A stretch of 64,000 bases of DNA from Symsagittifera roscoffensis (lineage: Eukaryota; Xenacoelomorpha; Acoela; Convolutidae): assembly GCF_963678635.1 (NCBI RefSeq), contig NC_087069.1, positions 46,642,276 to 46,706,275 on the forward strand, written 5' to 3'. A model generated the notes under the pieces. It worked only from the letters and a program-made list of their open reading frames with translations, ran no database searches and was not told the DNA's origin. Positions within the stretch are counted from its first letter, which is position 1. Each line of letters starts with the position of its first letter. Positions 34,559-45,960 of this stretch are shown one piece after another. A program made the translations under genes and the position numbers.

Positions 34559-36400
34559 GTGTCTCGCATTGACCAGATTCATCAGCATAATAGGACCAGA
34601 GAGCGGGCCGCTAGGACTCGGTTTGTTGCTGCTTGGATCAATTCGCGGAAGGAGAGGAATGTCCAACTGTTGGCAGCACTCAGGAGGTGTCGCTTGTCCA
34701 AGCCAGCGAAGGCACAAACATCTGCTAAAAGTAGAGCTATCGCCGTCAACGGAGGTAAACCGATTCACTCTAAGTCTAAAACGGATATTGTGGGCCCCCC
34801 AGGCCTCTTTGACACGGATCTTTTTGCGGAACTAACCAAGGAGGACAGGTTTCTCGGCCCTATGAAACGCGTTTTTGTTAACAAAGATGTTACATCGTTT
34901 AACAAACTCGGGTCATATATGGCTCAGTTATGGACCAAAGCTGCGGTGGTGAACGATTATGTGATAGTGGACAACAAATTCGCAATTCCGGAGCCTTTGA
35001 GGAAAGTTTTTCTCGCCAGGATACACCGCTCTCATCCGGGTCAGGAGGCGATGATGTCAGCCTCAGACTATATTTGGTGGCTATTTATGATCCGGCAAAT
35101 TATTGATACCTGCGAGATGCGCCGCGAGTGCACGTTATTTGGTCCGAATCTTAAACCTACTAAACCCTTCAAAACGGCGCATTCTCTTCCTACTTTGTCG
35201 GGTCATAATCAAAATTTTTGGCTAGATTTTGCTGGTCCTATCTTGGACGAAAAAGATAACAAAAGCTTCCTCTTAGTTGCTATTGATCGTTTCTTCGGTT
35301 CTTATCACGAAAACAGCGGGGGCGAAAAAAGAAGTTAAATTCCTTGATTCGTATTCATAGCGTACCTACATACGTATTCATGGCATACCTCTATCTATCA
35401 GGACTGATCATGAGTCTGAGTTTAAGAATGATATAGTTAAACAATATTGCTCTAGTAGAGGCATTGTTCATATTCTCTCTCCGGTTGGAGATCATCGGCG
35501 CAGTGACTTGGTTGAAGGTTCTATACAAACGATTAAGCGTAAACTGGGTACGGAAAATCTTGATGCTCATTTTAGTAACTTGAAATCAACGATTCAACAA
35601 ATTGTTGAAGATATCTGTAAAAACAAACATGCAGTACTGGGAAATCGCCGTTCGAATTGCTTTTCGGTAGAAAACCAAATACTGAGTGGTCTCACTCGTA
35701 TCACAATGTTGTTAAAAATGCTACTTCAATTCAAGGACTCGAACGTAACCTTCTCATTCCGGATCAGATTGCCAGTCAGGATTATAGCAGGGATCGTGCC
35801 AAAGTGGCCCCGAGAGGCAGTGCTAGCCCTACCGTTTTCACTCACTTCAAGCCGATGTTCTGCTTGGACCGTAATGTCGCAGACAGTGAACCCTACAAGG
35901 CCTTGTCAGATCTTGCGCGGGCCGGGCCGCCAATATGTGGACTTAGTGCAAAAAGAACTCCCCGGCCCAGAGTGGCAAGCGGGTGTTTAAGGAGGTGTCC
36001 AGCAGACACTCGGATCTTGCTCATTCTATTAAAACTGGTCTCACTCGCAATACCCTAAGGTTTTATGATCATTTGACCAGCCAATACCCCCGGCTCTTTC
36101 TCATAGTCAGAGAAAAAGTCCTACTCAGCAAGCTCGTCGTCCCACCAAATCAAGTAAGTTAGAAAAACTTCTTTTAGTTAATCCTAAGTGGGTGAAGGTC
36201 TTTTGAAAATTCGTTGAAAGGCAATCTGGCAAACCTTTATTTAAAATCGCGAAGTTGAAGATTACTGAAGTAACGGATCATACTTACATCACTGATAGAC
36301 GGAAAGTCTATCGGAAAAATCATATCTACTTTAAACATAATTTTCAATGTGACATTTCAGTTGGTCAGAACACCTTAGGAGATTGACTCCCAGCTACTTC
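34559..36400 (+). pseudogene. gypsy integrase
   Basis: The N-terminal zinc-binding region shows IHRSHPGQEAMM then IIDTCEMRREC (35,020-35,130), a His-His-Cys-Cys pattern. FWLDFAGPILDEKDNKSFLL gives the first catalytic Asp. After a frame change, IPLSIRTDHESEF gives the second and DLVEGSIQTIKRKL the Glu. Near 36,240 LFKIAKLKITEVTDHTYITD resembles the C-terminal domain. The integrase joins the cDNA to host DNA. Frameshifts near 35,330 and 35,660 break it. The N-terminal 150 residues before the zinc region are basic and unlike standard domains. Confidence 0.75.
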
Positions 36401-37165
36401 AATTCCTAGCACTACCAAGAAGTCTGCTCCGAGATTCCAACCGGCGCTGATGCAACCACGGCCGAATAACCTGATCTTGTTTGACCCGATTAAGGTTCAC
36501 TTGACTGTGGAATCTTCTAGTGAAGGTTCTTCAGGGTCTAGTAACCCTCAAGTGGTACGAGAGTCTGTTCCAGTCGCAGAGCGGTCCCAACTGACCTCGG
36601 GTTCGCCGCCTGTCAAATTTCTGAAGCTCTCGGCTTCTCGTACACAGTTACCCAATACGAGCCTACAGAGTGCTACGGTCACTATTACCTCGGCTCTCAG
36701 CTCATCAGAGGCTCAACTTTTCACTGGTTTTTGCGCTCAGAGCCCTTTTCCAACTACTTTAAGCCCGTTTTTGTCAGCAAAGGCACTTCTTAAACGACTT
36801 TAAGTCCCGTTATTGCCAACAGGGAGGCTCAAATGAGAACCCCCCTGGGCGATACTTCGGAACCGCGATCCTCTTATCCTTTGCTATCCCTTCCTGCTCA
36901 ACCGGTCGCGGGAGATTTGGAGGCAATTTGTGCGTCCTTCCGCAGTAAGAAACCCACGCGCTTCTTTGGTGACCCTTTAAGTCACTCTTTCCAAGTCGTT
37001 GAGGAGGACCAATCTGTCCAGTCAACTGACCCTAACATTATTCCGCCGATTGCTTCGTCTCCGCGTCAGCAACTTATCAGGGACCTTCCTCCTATTACTA
37101 TGCTTGATGTGCTATCCCACTCTTTCGCGGAAGTCAAGAAGACTTTACATACAGATTGACTATCA
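36400..37165 (+). pseudogene. gypsy 3' open region, Ser/Pro-rich, function unknown
   Basis: Two open frames (36450-36803 and 36833-37159) continue after the integrase. They are rich in Ser, Pro and Thr (VESSSEGSSGSSNP, for example) with no recognisable domain and no transmembrane stretch, so they do not look like an envelope gene. They could be an extended integrase tail. Confidence 0.4.
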
Positions 37166-37355
37166 GCAAACTTAAAACTCTTGAAAACTCTGACAAACTC
37201 TTACCAACTCTTTTAATTTTTTTTTGTATCCGAGTCACTCAGCCTTGTACTGTAATAGGGGTGCTATTAAGTTTGTGCTCATCCTAGTGTCTCTTCTTTT
37301 CTTAGTTGCTAAATTTTGTCCTTATCAGTTACAAAATTTCATTTTGCGCGTGGAA

Positions 37356-37687
37356 TGTTATGGGATGACCTTCGGTACCTCGTATTTAACGTGTTCTTTT
37401 GCAGTATCTTTGCTAAATGGTAGGTTTTTAGGCTTTGGTCAAGGTCAGCGGAGGTCCATGTGGAGTTACCGTGTTGAACGCGGTCACTCTTTAGTTTAAC
37501 TACATCGAAAATAGATGTTGCTTTTTTTTGTTACTAATCTCTGTCCGAAAGACATTTCTTCATCTATGTTAAATTGATACCGTGTATCTGATTTATTTAT
37601 TCTGAATTCAACTATCTAACTAATTAACTAAATTACATTTCATTTTACAACCAAGCTTTGAGTTAGAATTCCTCGGCAAAGGTTACA
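37356..37687 (+). repeat. Right LTR of the gypsy element
   Basis: Begins TGTTATGGGATGACCTTCGG and ends GGCAAAGGTTACA. It is clearly homologous to the left LTR but differs in its middle (CTTTGGTCAAGGTCAGCGG here). The polypurine tract before it is weak (GCGTGGAA). Confidence 0.85.
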
Positions 37688-37967
37688 CCCTTAGAAACTC
37701 AGACATTTTTTTCGAATATTTTGCGAACCTCCCACTTTCTGAAAAAATATAGGTCCACTGATGCTCATCAAGCAAGTTTTAGAAAAAAATACGATCAAAT
37801 CTAACTAATCTAGAAAGAATGGTGTTATTAATCACTCATGATTTTTTTTGGAGAATGTCTTACTAAATAGTTTACTAAAACATTCATTTTCGAACAAACA
37901 ACTAATCGCAAGACTCATCATCAAAGAAGTTATTTCCGAAATTAAACTGAAACAAAATCTTTCTCAC

Positions 37968-38145
37968 TTGTCAGCGCAAGCGTGCATTGCATCTTGGAGC
38001 TTGTTGAAGTTTCTATCAATCAGCCCATAGCACTTGTTTCCGATTCCTGGAATTTTGTAGAAGCCAGAGGGGCATGACTCACAGATGCTCGTTATATCAT
38101 CAATTGTCAAAGCCGGTTTTGGTGCAGTTGGGAAAGGTGATTTAA
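37968..38145 (-). CDS. C-type lectin-like domain, first half (internal exon)
   Basis: The minus-strand exon lies between an acceptor (GAATTTTATAG) and a donor (GACAA|GTGAGA). It encodes KSPFPTAPKPALTIDD, then CESCPSGFYKIPGIGNKCY and LQDAMHACAD. The CPSGF, KCY and A-x-x-x-C pattern is the start of a long-form C-type lectin-like domain. It ends with two bases of a Lys codon that the next exon completes, and the domain then runs on without a gap. The Pro-rich start looks like a linker from the cysteine modules upstream. The upstream intron is phase 1 and 5.4 kb. Confidence 0.8.
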
Positions 38146-38212
38146 CTATAAAATTCATTTAAACTAAGTTATGGTAAAGGTAAACTAAACCGGAAACATC
38201 TTATTACGATAA

Positions 38213-38604
38213 GATTACCCCCCCCCCCCCACTCCCCCCCTAATGTTAAATTAAAGTTCAGTAATAAATAGGGAACTATATTTGTTTTTTGAAAATTGAA
38301 AAATTATGGGTAAGAGAACAAGTCGACAACTAAATAACATTTTTACATGCAAGTCAAAAGTATATCTGAACTTAACAATTGCAACTAACAAGTTTTTAAT
38401 AAGTCATTAATGAAAGTAATATAAAAATCAGATTTATCTAAAGACTTTGCTTCATTAAAATCAATTATAATGGAATCAAAATGGACTAGAATGCTTTGAG
38501 AAGTAGCACTGTAACCCTAATACTTCAATCATTTATAATCAAAAATTTTAAGAGTTTTATAGAAACTAAATATTGAACTCCGGGAAAAGGGGGGGGGGGT
38601 AACA
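38213..38604. mobile_element. Possible MITE bounded by C-tract and G-tract inverted repeats
   Basis: The left boundary is ATTAC followed by 13 C (38,214-38,231) and the right boundary is 12 G followed by TAAC (near 38,589-38,603). They are inverted relative to one another and about 390 bp apart. The interior is AT-rich. No target duplication could be settled because the tracts are homopolymers. Confidence 0.3.
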
Positions 38605-39290
38605 CAGTCTCTTAATATTTTGAAACTCATTTTTAATTTAACTTGCATGTAAGCAAAAAAAGACGAATAATAAAACCGAATCTACCCGCATCGGAGTTTC
38701 CTGGAAAAATTGATGATAATGTTAAAAAAGTAACCAATAATGCTGTCATTATTGTACAAACTTAGACAATGAAATCGCAAAAACACAATTCATTAAAATC
38801 TACTATCACTGATAAAAACAGATTCTACATTTTGCTTTTTTTTTGCAAAACTTGCATCAAATTCTAAAAACTACTCACGGATTTATTCAAAATTAGCACC
38901 CGTTTAACTCAACCTAGCCCCTCTCTTTCTCTGTTCACGTTCAAAAACCTGCCCCCACCAAGTTTACTCTGCCAATGATTACCGGCCTCCAGGTGAGGGT
39001 ATCTGGGGGGAGTCATATGCTGGAGGGGACGTAAAATGGAATAAGGGGGTAAGAAATGAACAAATGTTATAGTGATTAAATTACTTCATTGCCATTTTAG
39101 CTCTGTTCACGCGCTGTCAAGATTCTGGTGCTAACTGGTGTTTAACCTTCAGAGTTGACTGTCACCTTTGGTTGACCTCTATTTCATTGTCTACGACCAA
39201 ATTTTTGATATACAGTTTTATACCATTCTTCATTCTATAGTCTAAAATTTACAGTAGGATTTACTAATTTGTAATATGGCACAGTCAGTA
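38605..39290. other. Intron, no gene seen
   Basis: AT-rich sequence with a C-rich patch near 38,930-39,020. No motif is recognised. Confidence 0.4.
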
Positions 39291-39599
39291 GGCCAAAGTG
39301 GGGAAAACCCACTTTCAATCACGTCCTTTGGCATCTAAAAGAAGCCGAAACGCCCATGCTATGGGAAGCTGGCGGTTTGGTTTAACCGATTTCAATAGTA
39401 GCCGCATAGTGGTCAAACATTGGATTAATCCGAAAAATTTCTAATAAGATAGTATGCTTACTAAAGCACAAATCACTGCGCTACCAGCAGATGTTGACGG
39501 AAAGAACAGATTAGAGGCGGATCAAACGCTAGTATCAGATATCGAATTATGCTTGGGGAAAAGGGGCAGGATAAAATCCACAGGCGCACACAACATCAG

Positions 39600-40290
39600 G
39601 ACTTAGGATCGACTCGCTATTCTTGATGCAATAGAGATGGAGTTTAAGAAAGAGCGGAATGAGATTTTCCAGCTGCTAGCAAGGAAACAGTACATCGGGG
39701 AAACATTGGAGCAGTTCCACTCTGTTCTGAGCGGATTAGCGGCGCAATAAAAGTTCGGAACATGGTAGACCTGGGTGTTCAAAGTTGTATCTAATGTCAA
39801 AATGAACAATCGAGACGCCCAAAACAAATTCTTCCGATCAACCAAAACACCGGAGGAGTTGTATCGGATAGCGCTATCATATGAACAAGGGATAAATACG
39901 CCAAGACATATGTAACAAGAGCCGGGGGAGATACGTCAACCGGAATTACCGGATGAGCAATTCAGATTAAAACGGAACCGGTGGGGCAATCAGAGGAGGC
40001 TACCGATCGAGTAGGCAGCTATCAAGAGGGCCATAAAGATGACGGCCCGAGATTTCAGAGAAGGAGCGCAAATAGGTAGCAGGAAATGCTACAACTGCGA
40101 CCGATCGGGATATACTCCAGATTATACGGCAAATTATTCAGCCAGGGGAGCTGGGGCACTACGAGCGAACGTGCTGAGGGCGAAGAGGCGTGGGAGTGAT
40201 TCAACGAAACGGAGGACAGGACATAGACGAATCAGGGGAAATGCTGGACAGTTAGTCCGATCACGGGAGTTTCCACGGACGGGTTAACAA
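39600..40290 (+). pseudogene. gypsy-2 gag remnant
   Basis: The sequence is broken by many stops. A frame at 40,039-40,287 holds CYNCDRSGYTPDYTANYSARG, in which the C-x2-C of a zinc knuckle survives but the expected His and last Cys are lost. The upstream part is poorly conserved. Confidence 0.45.
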
Positions 40291-41079
40291 TCTGGAGGAG
40301 ATAAAACACTCATGAACTCAGACAGCTCAAGCAATTGTGTCGTAATGGCAATACACTGAAAGCGGAAATTGGAACTGAAATTAGCTGGGGCAAAGTTGCC
40401 ATTCAATTTTCAGGAAAAGCTGACAAGCTTTTACATCGATCAAGGGTTCTGGATCACAATTGGCGAACTAAAATGAACAATGAGCACGGCAGGCGTAAAA
40501 CTGAGTGACCTCCAACCCAAAGACAATGAGTTCCGAGACTGTGAAAATAGCCCACTGCACTTACTTGCAGCAAAAAAATTGAGATTGGAATCATACGGTT
40601 GGGACATTCCGTCCCGGATCAAAGTGATAGGAGGAAATTGCCCATGCTACATTGGATAGTTCTGGTGTCGAGCCTTGGGCTGCAACTCGTCCAGCAAGCA
40701 GCAGGGGCGAGCGTGATGTCAATTTGAGGAAAAATGGATGGAGCAACGGCGCCAGAAGACGAAACATTGCTGAAAACATGACAGAGCTATTTCAATAAGC
40801 AATTCAATAATCTTTTTGAACGGGTTGGCAAAATAAGCAATTATAGGGTACACTTTTATGAAAAATGAACGCCAATAAAACAAAAGGGGAGAAGGGTTCC
40901 GATAACATTGCAAGATTAAGTTGACAAAAGAAACTGCAAAACTACTGAAACAGGCATATAGAAAATTCGAAAAATCTTCGAAAAGTACTTACCGATAGTA
41001 AAAACAGTAGAGAAGTATTAGAGGTTAAACTAGCATTAAAATCAAGAGAATTAAGCAAACAGCTGCCAAAAAATAACAA

Positions 41080-41680
41080 ATGCTGAACATCGAAGAAATG
41101 ACGCATACGGCAGGGCAAACAAAGGGCGAAAGAAAAACATGGAACGTCTCTTTCTCCACAATGAATCTAACGTACGCCTATGGACAACTACCAATCAGCC
41201 CGAAAACGAAATGTAATTTTTCTTTGGTTGGAGGGAAATCAACAGGTACATATAGTATCAAAACGGGCTTCTACGGCCTAAGGACAATGCCAGCGAAAGT
41301 TTTAAGAACAATGGACGCGATAATCTCGGAAATTCTACAGTTTCATCATTTCATCGACGACAACTTGTTCATTAGCAAAGGCAGCGAAGTAGAACACATC
41401 ATCACAATGGAAAAGATACTAAAAAAAGTAGACAACGAGAACATGTCACCAAAACTAAACCATTGAAATTTTGCGAAACAAGAAAATGTTTGCCCACACC
41501 ATCACCCCGACCGGAGTAATACCGTTTATCCGAAAAACGGAAGCAATCAAAACGCTTGAAGCCCCTCGTACATTTTTGCCGCTTAAACCTTTTGTGGGCT
41601 TCATTCATAGACTGGACAAATATCTACCAGCGCTCCTTAATTCATCTGCACCCTCAAGAGTTCTATAAGGCCAGAAAAGT
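41080..41680 (+). pseudogene. gypsy-2 reverse transcriptase
   Basis: VSFSTMNLTYAYGQLPIS corresponds to catalytic block A, with Asn where the first Asp is expected. SIKTGFYGLRTMPAKV and HHFIDDNLFISKGSEVEH follow, retaining the Asp pair of the catalytic box (I-D-D). After a stop at 41,464 a second frame gives ITPTGVIPFIRKTEAIKTL and LDKYLPALLNSSAP, the thumb and connection. Confidence 0.75.
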
Positions 41681-41799
41681 GAGTACAAGTGGACACAGGA
41701 GTGTCAAACGCATTCTAAATCTAACTGAACATACCGCTAACTTAGTCGATCAAAGGTATTTTGACGTATATCGTGATATACGGATAGTTAGTGTCGCAT

Positions 41800-42150
41800 G
41801 GACTTGCTTGGGGAGGTAATCGAACAATTAGACTCTGAAGGCTGGAGACCCATTTCCTTCGCTTCAAGACAGCTAAAATCGCCGAAAAAAGATAGTCAAC
41901 GACAAGTAAGAAACGCTTGCGGTTGTATGTATTTTAGAATATTTTTGGATTTATTGGCTGGGTAGAAAACTTTCAGTCGGAACAGACCACAAAGCGCTGG
42001 TTTCAAAACTAAACGGGAACATGAAAAAGAACAAAACTATGTTCCGCCGAGTTAAACGTTGAATTGAACGCTTAAAGTCTTCGACTTTCAATTAGAACAC
42101 AATCCGGGGGCAAAAATTGACCTCGCAGATTACCTGTCCAAAACCCGAGT
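41800..42150 (+). pseudogene. gypsy-2 RNase H
   Basis: Frames give EGWRPISFASRQLKSPKKDS, a decayed TDHKALVSKLNGN-like stretch, and FDFQLEHNPGAKIDLADYLS near 42,080-42,140. These are standard blocks of the gypsy RNase H C-terminal half. The first catalytic Asp region is not recognisable. Confidence 0.55.
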
Positions 42151-42649
42151 ACGCAAACGGGCGCAAACGCAAATCGAAACGCCTTAACCAGTCAGAAGCG
42201 AGTAGACAACTTTCTGAACGCGAAACGGCCGATAGAGTGCAAAATTGCATGCGATGGAAAGCGGACCAATCACAGGCCGCTAATTTGCATATTTCGAAGG
42301 TCAACTGACAAACTCGCGAATTCAGTTGGGACAAGTATTGATTTAGAAGTGAGTGATACTAGAAGATCTTATCAAAAAAATCGAAATGGAACAAAAGTAC
42401 AGATGTTATTAGAAAGACATCCGAGCATTAGCAGCGTCGACGACGACACAGAAGCAATTGATTCGAACCTTCAGGCAATAAGAACAGAAGTTACTAGTAC
42501 GAGGTATAACACAATTATTTTGATTCCTTCAGCCTTCACTGGCGAGACGTATCCGCTGGTTAGAATTAGAAAACTGCATTATGTCAATCACTCCGCGTAA
42601 TCGAAAATTATGAAGAAACAGACAACTTTACTTGAATTATTTAATCTAC

Positions 42650-43215
42650 ATTTTCTGGAATCTCAATACTCGGCCGACCCTCAATTACAAGCAAAAGTCG
42701 AGATGCAAAAAATTAAAGATCCGGATATGCACTGAAAAATTATGTGATGAGTAAATATTTCGCTCAATATACGCACGATTTCCACATTGGAATCAGATGC
42801 TTGTGGTTGGATGAAAAGTTGCTAGTCCCAAACACACTAGGAGGCTGTGACTTAACGGTTACCTTATTACCATCATGGAAAATCGAATATGTATATGCCG
42901 ACCGAAGACTTGTGATACCCATACAATTACAGAAGCCCTGCCTCAATCGCTGAACAATGTCGGAAATTCAACTGAACAGGTAAAAATTTGATAGCTACGT
43001 GCCCCAAAGAAGGTTTAGGGAAAATACCGGAATCAAGGGAACCAATCGAATCAGTACAATTAGATTTTCAACTAGAAGGGACCAGTAGTTTGCTTAAACA
43101 AGCCTAAAAAGTATGTCATAGCAGCAGCTGACCAATTTTAAGGTGGCCATCGCGTATGGTCTGCGAAGCAAACCCCTTAGATAAGATACTTAAGTTCCTA
43201 AAAACATATTTAAAT
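42650..43215 (+). pseudogene. gypsy-2 integrase fragment
   Basis: A frame at 42,744-42,953 includes CLWLDEKLLVPN and is followed by stop-riddled sequence corresponding to the integrase core start. Near 43,150 MVCEANPLDKILKFLKTYL matches the helix after the first catalytic Asp in gypsy integrases. The rest of the core is missing past the MITE junction. Confidence 0.5.
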
Positions 43216-43227
43216 ATCTACGGGTAC

Positions 43228-43462
43228 CTCGACAAAATAACGCGATTTTTGGACAAAATTTTCCACAAAGCGCTGAAAACGTCTTTTTTGGCCTGTTTTT
43301 TCAAAAATACGCCTGCGGTGCTAAAAGTTCGGCCTAAACAGGGACTTTGTTGTGCTTAGGGAGAATTCGAAAAACCATTTTATTCGACCTGAAAAAAAGG
43401 TCGACAAAATTTAGAAATTTTTTTGAAAATCCTCCCTCGAGAAAATCCTAGATCCGCCCCTT
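43228..43462 (-). mobile_element. Family-1 MITE, reverse, 3'-truncated
   Basis: In reverse orientation it ends with the family 5' terminus (AAATCCTCCCTCGAGAAAATC then CTAGATCCGCCCC). It contains the AGGTCGACAAAATTT and GGCCTGTTTTTTC blocks. It abuts the truncated gypsy-2 integrase, which suggests insertion into it. Confidence 0.7.
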
Positions 43463-43532
43463 AATTAGTCTGCATGTTAGTTTTCCGAACAATCGCAGGT
43501 GGGGTGGGGGGAACCAAAGGAAAAATAGCCCA
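43463..43532 (+). mobile_element. Family-2 MITE, right-end fragment
   Basis: TTAGTCTGCATGTTAGTTTT, then CAGGTGGGGTGGGGGGAA and AAAGGAAAAATAGCC match the right half of family 2 (compare 54,790-54,875 and 55,100-55,121). It lies only 20 bp from the cysteine-module exon. Confidence 0.5.
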
Positions 43533-43551
43533 CAATAGAAATTGCTCGTAC

Positions 43552-43671
43552 CTCGGCAGTTTTCCTTGTTTTCGCAGATTTTCGCCTTACATTCTCGTGT
43601 CTTCAATCTGCAGTACGCATTGGCATTGGCTGGGCATTGTCTGTCATCTATGCACTCTCCAATCAGTTTCA
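43552..43671 (-). CDS. Cysteine-rich module exon 2 of the lectin-like gene
   Basis: A minus-strand exon of exactly 120 bases lies between TTTTGCTTTAAATAG and the donor CGAG|GTACGAG, with phase 1 at both ends. It encodes KLIGECIDDRQCPANANAYC, then RLKTRECKAKICENKENCR. Its six cysteines are spaced C-x5-C-x7-C-x6-C-x4-C-x5-C, like the module in the exon at 53,613. Such small modules resemble EB-type or EGF-like repeats of invertebrate extracellular proteins, but I cannot assign a family. Phase-1 symmetric exons can be added or lost without breaking the frame, as is typical for extracellular modules. Confidence 0.75.
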
Positions 43672-43679
43672 CTATTTAA

Positions 43680-44280
43680 AGCAAAACAAAAAAGATGAGC
43701 TGCCCTTGTAGATCAAAGGAGGTTATCGTGCAAACACTTTTTACATGATAACTTTTTGCAAAACTTTTTTAAAAAACAATCTACATCGCTTTAAAGATCA
43801 ATATAAAAGTTTGAATAATTTTTGAAGAGATTACAAGTCATTTATCAAAAAATGTTCAAAATACATGGAAAAAAAAAACACAAAAAAACAGGTAGATTAT
43901 TTAATATTTACAGCTTTTTAAGGCCAAAATCAGTATTGCAAGTGAGCTTCAAGGAGTCAACCCATCCAGTGAAAGTTGTCTGGAAAAAAGTTTCAGATCA
44001 GTTTTGATCGACCTTGATGACATTCCAACATCTATCCCAATATATTAAAAGAGAAATCACAACAGAATTCTCAACATCTAACTCAACGTATTGAAATCCA
44101 AACTATTTGAATGTGAGGTTTTTTATGCAATAATTGACCTTTTCGGTACAAAATTTTTCGAGAAACGGAAATATTGAGACCAACTCTGGTCGACTGCACA
44201 TCGGCTAAAAATGTAACTTTGTACAAAACCGTGGCTTTTGTATAGCACATTTGAAGCGCTCTCAATAATTCCGAGACAAA
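43680..44280. other. Intron, no gene seen
   Basis: AT-rich spacer before the tandem repeat. Confidence 0.4.
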
Positions 44281-45960
44281 CCTTTTGTTTTCGCTGAAAT
44301 TCATAGCGAAAAAGCCAAGGTCGTAACTAATGAACTTTCTAGCGAACAAAGAAGACTGTAAGAAATAGTCCAAAACTGAAAATTAGAAACAAAATTCTTA
44401 AGCCTTTCAGGCGCTTTTTTGAAAACTGATTTATATTGCGTATTTTAAGGCATTGAATTCTGCTTTTAAATACTGATATTTAAGGCAGTTTGTTATTCTT
44501 TGTAGACTTGAAACTTCCGATAATTACTGTGAATTTCGGTATGGAAGTAAATTTTGTTCAGGCAGCTACCGGAAACTGATCTACCTCAAAATCAAAACGA
44601 GGCCGAAAAATTTTCTGTCGACGCGGACAGTAGCATTTCCTGGATATGAGAGCTGACATGGCTGACCTTTCAGCTTTCACTTCTTTTCGCTCTGTTGGAG
44701 GGGGGGGGGGGGGGGGCGGCGAGGATATTCTCGCTAGAATTCATAGCGTAGTACAACCAAGGCCGTAACTAATGAAATTTTTTTGAACGAAGAGCAGTAT
44801 ATGAAAAAATTCCAAATCTGAAAGATCAAAACAAAGGTCACCAGCTTTTCAGGCGCTGCTTTTAAAATTGATTTTTTAAAGTTTTCATTTTTCGTATTTT
44901 ATGACATTGAATTCTGCTTTTAAAAACCGAAAGTTATGGCAGTTTGTTATTCTTTGTTGATGTGTAATAGCCGATCATTATGGTTAATGTAGGCATGAAA
45001 GTAAATTTTGTCGTTCAGGCAGCTACCTGAAGCCGATCTACCTCAAAATCAAAACGAGGTAGAAACAATATAATCTGTCGACCCGGACAGGAGCAATTCC
45101 TGGATATGAGAGACGGCACGGCTGTAATTTAAGCTCTAACTTTTTTTGCTCTGTTGGGGGGGGGGGGGGGGCAGGGAGCGTTGAGAGGTACGTTCTTGCT
45201 AGAAGTCATAGCGAAAAACAACAAGTTCGTTCGTAACCAATAAAAATTCTGATGAACGAAGAACACTGTGTGAAAAAACTTTTCAGGCGGTGTTTTGAAA
45301 ATTGATTTTTTTATGCGTTTTTTATGACATTGAATACTGCTTTTAAATACTAAAACTTAGGGCAGTTCGTTATTCTTTGTTGACATGTAATTTCCATTAA
45401 TTACGGTTATTTCATGTATTAAGGTAATTTTGTCATTCGAGCAGCTACCGGAAACCGAACTACCTCGGAATCAAAACGAGGCAGAAGTATGTTCTGTCGA
45501 CCCGTGCAGGAGCAGTTCCTTGTTATGAGAGCTGACATGGCTGACCTTTGAGCTCTAACTTCTCGCTCTGTTGGAGGGGGGGGGGCGAGAATGTTCTCTC
45601 TAGAAATCATAGCGGAACAAAACCAAGGTGATTACTAATGAAATTTCTGGTGAACAACGAACAGTGTGTGAAAAAATTCCAAAACTGAAAGATCGAAAAA
45701 AAGTGCACAAAATTTTCAGGCGCTGTTTTTAAAATACTTTTAATGAAGTTTTTTTTAGCATAAAATATGTCATTGAATTCTGTTTTTAAAAACCGAAAGT
45801 TACGGCAGTTCGTTAGTCTTCGCTTACTTGTAAATTCCGATATTTACGTTTAATTTACGTATAAAATGAAATGTTTCTCAATCAACCAGCTACCCGAAAT
45901 TGATCTATCTCAGAACCAAAACAAGGCAGAAATACCTTTAAACAACTTAAAACTTTGTCG
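44280..45960. repeat. Tandem repeat, unit about 420-460 bp, about four units
   Basis: Successive units share TCTGTCGACCCGGACAG-like sites (44,613; 45,074; 45,494), GATATGAGAGCTGACATGGC, a GCTCTGTTGG box followed by a long G-tract (44,700; 45,157; 45,577), ATTCATAGCG and TTCAGGCGCTG. The first and last units are partial. Spacings are about 461 and 420 bp. Units differ by scattered substitutions. No coding frame is conserved. Confidence 0.8.

Larger units (their letters stand above)
30874..37687 (+). mobile_element. Ty3/gypsy LTR retrotransposon, degraded
   Basis: Two LTRs (30874-31213 and 37356-37687) flank an interior in the order gag, protease, reverse transcriptase, RNase H, integrase, the Ty3/gypsy order. 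A TGGCGCAGAAAGCAG primer-binding-like site follows the left LTR directly. Both LTRs start TGT and end in CA. CACCC or a part of it may be the target duplication, but the edges overlap and I cannot be sure. The LTRs differ by substitutions and by unlike middles, and every frame is broken, so the insertion is old. It lies antisense in an intron of the lectin-like gene. Confidence 0.88.
39295..43228 (+). mobile_element. Second Ty3/gypsy element, heavily decayed and truncated
   Basis: Parts in order: gag-like sequence (39,300-40,300), protease region, RT (41,080-41,660), RNase H (41,800-42,150), integrase zinc region and start of the core (42,700-43,210). No LTR pair was recognised. The right side is cut off by a family-1 MITE at 43,228. 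It differs from the gypsy at 30,874 (for example, GGKSTGTYSIKTGFYG) and so belongs to another lineage. It lies in an intron of the lectin-like gene. Confidence 0.75.

Noticed and set aside
36450-37159. Envelope gene of a retrovirus-like gypsy
   Set aside because: There is no signal peptide, transmembrane segment or cysteine pattern; the region is Ser/Pro-rich and probably an integrase tail.
43552-43671. Short cysteine-rich peptide as a stand-alone toxin-like gene
   Set aside because: There is no start, signal peptide or stop; the exon is phase 1 on both sides and joins in frame to a lectin domain exon.
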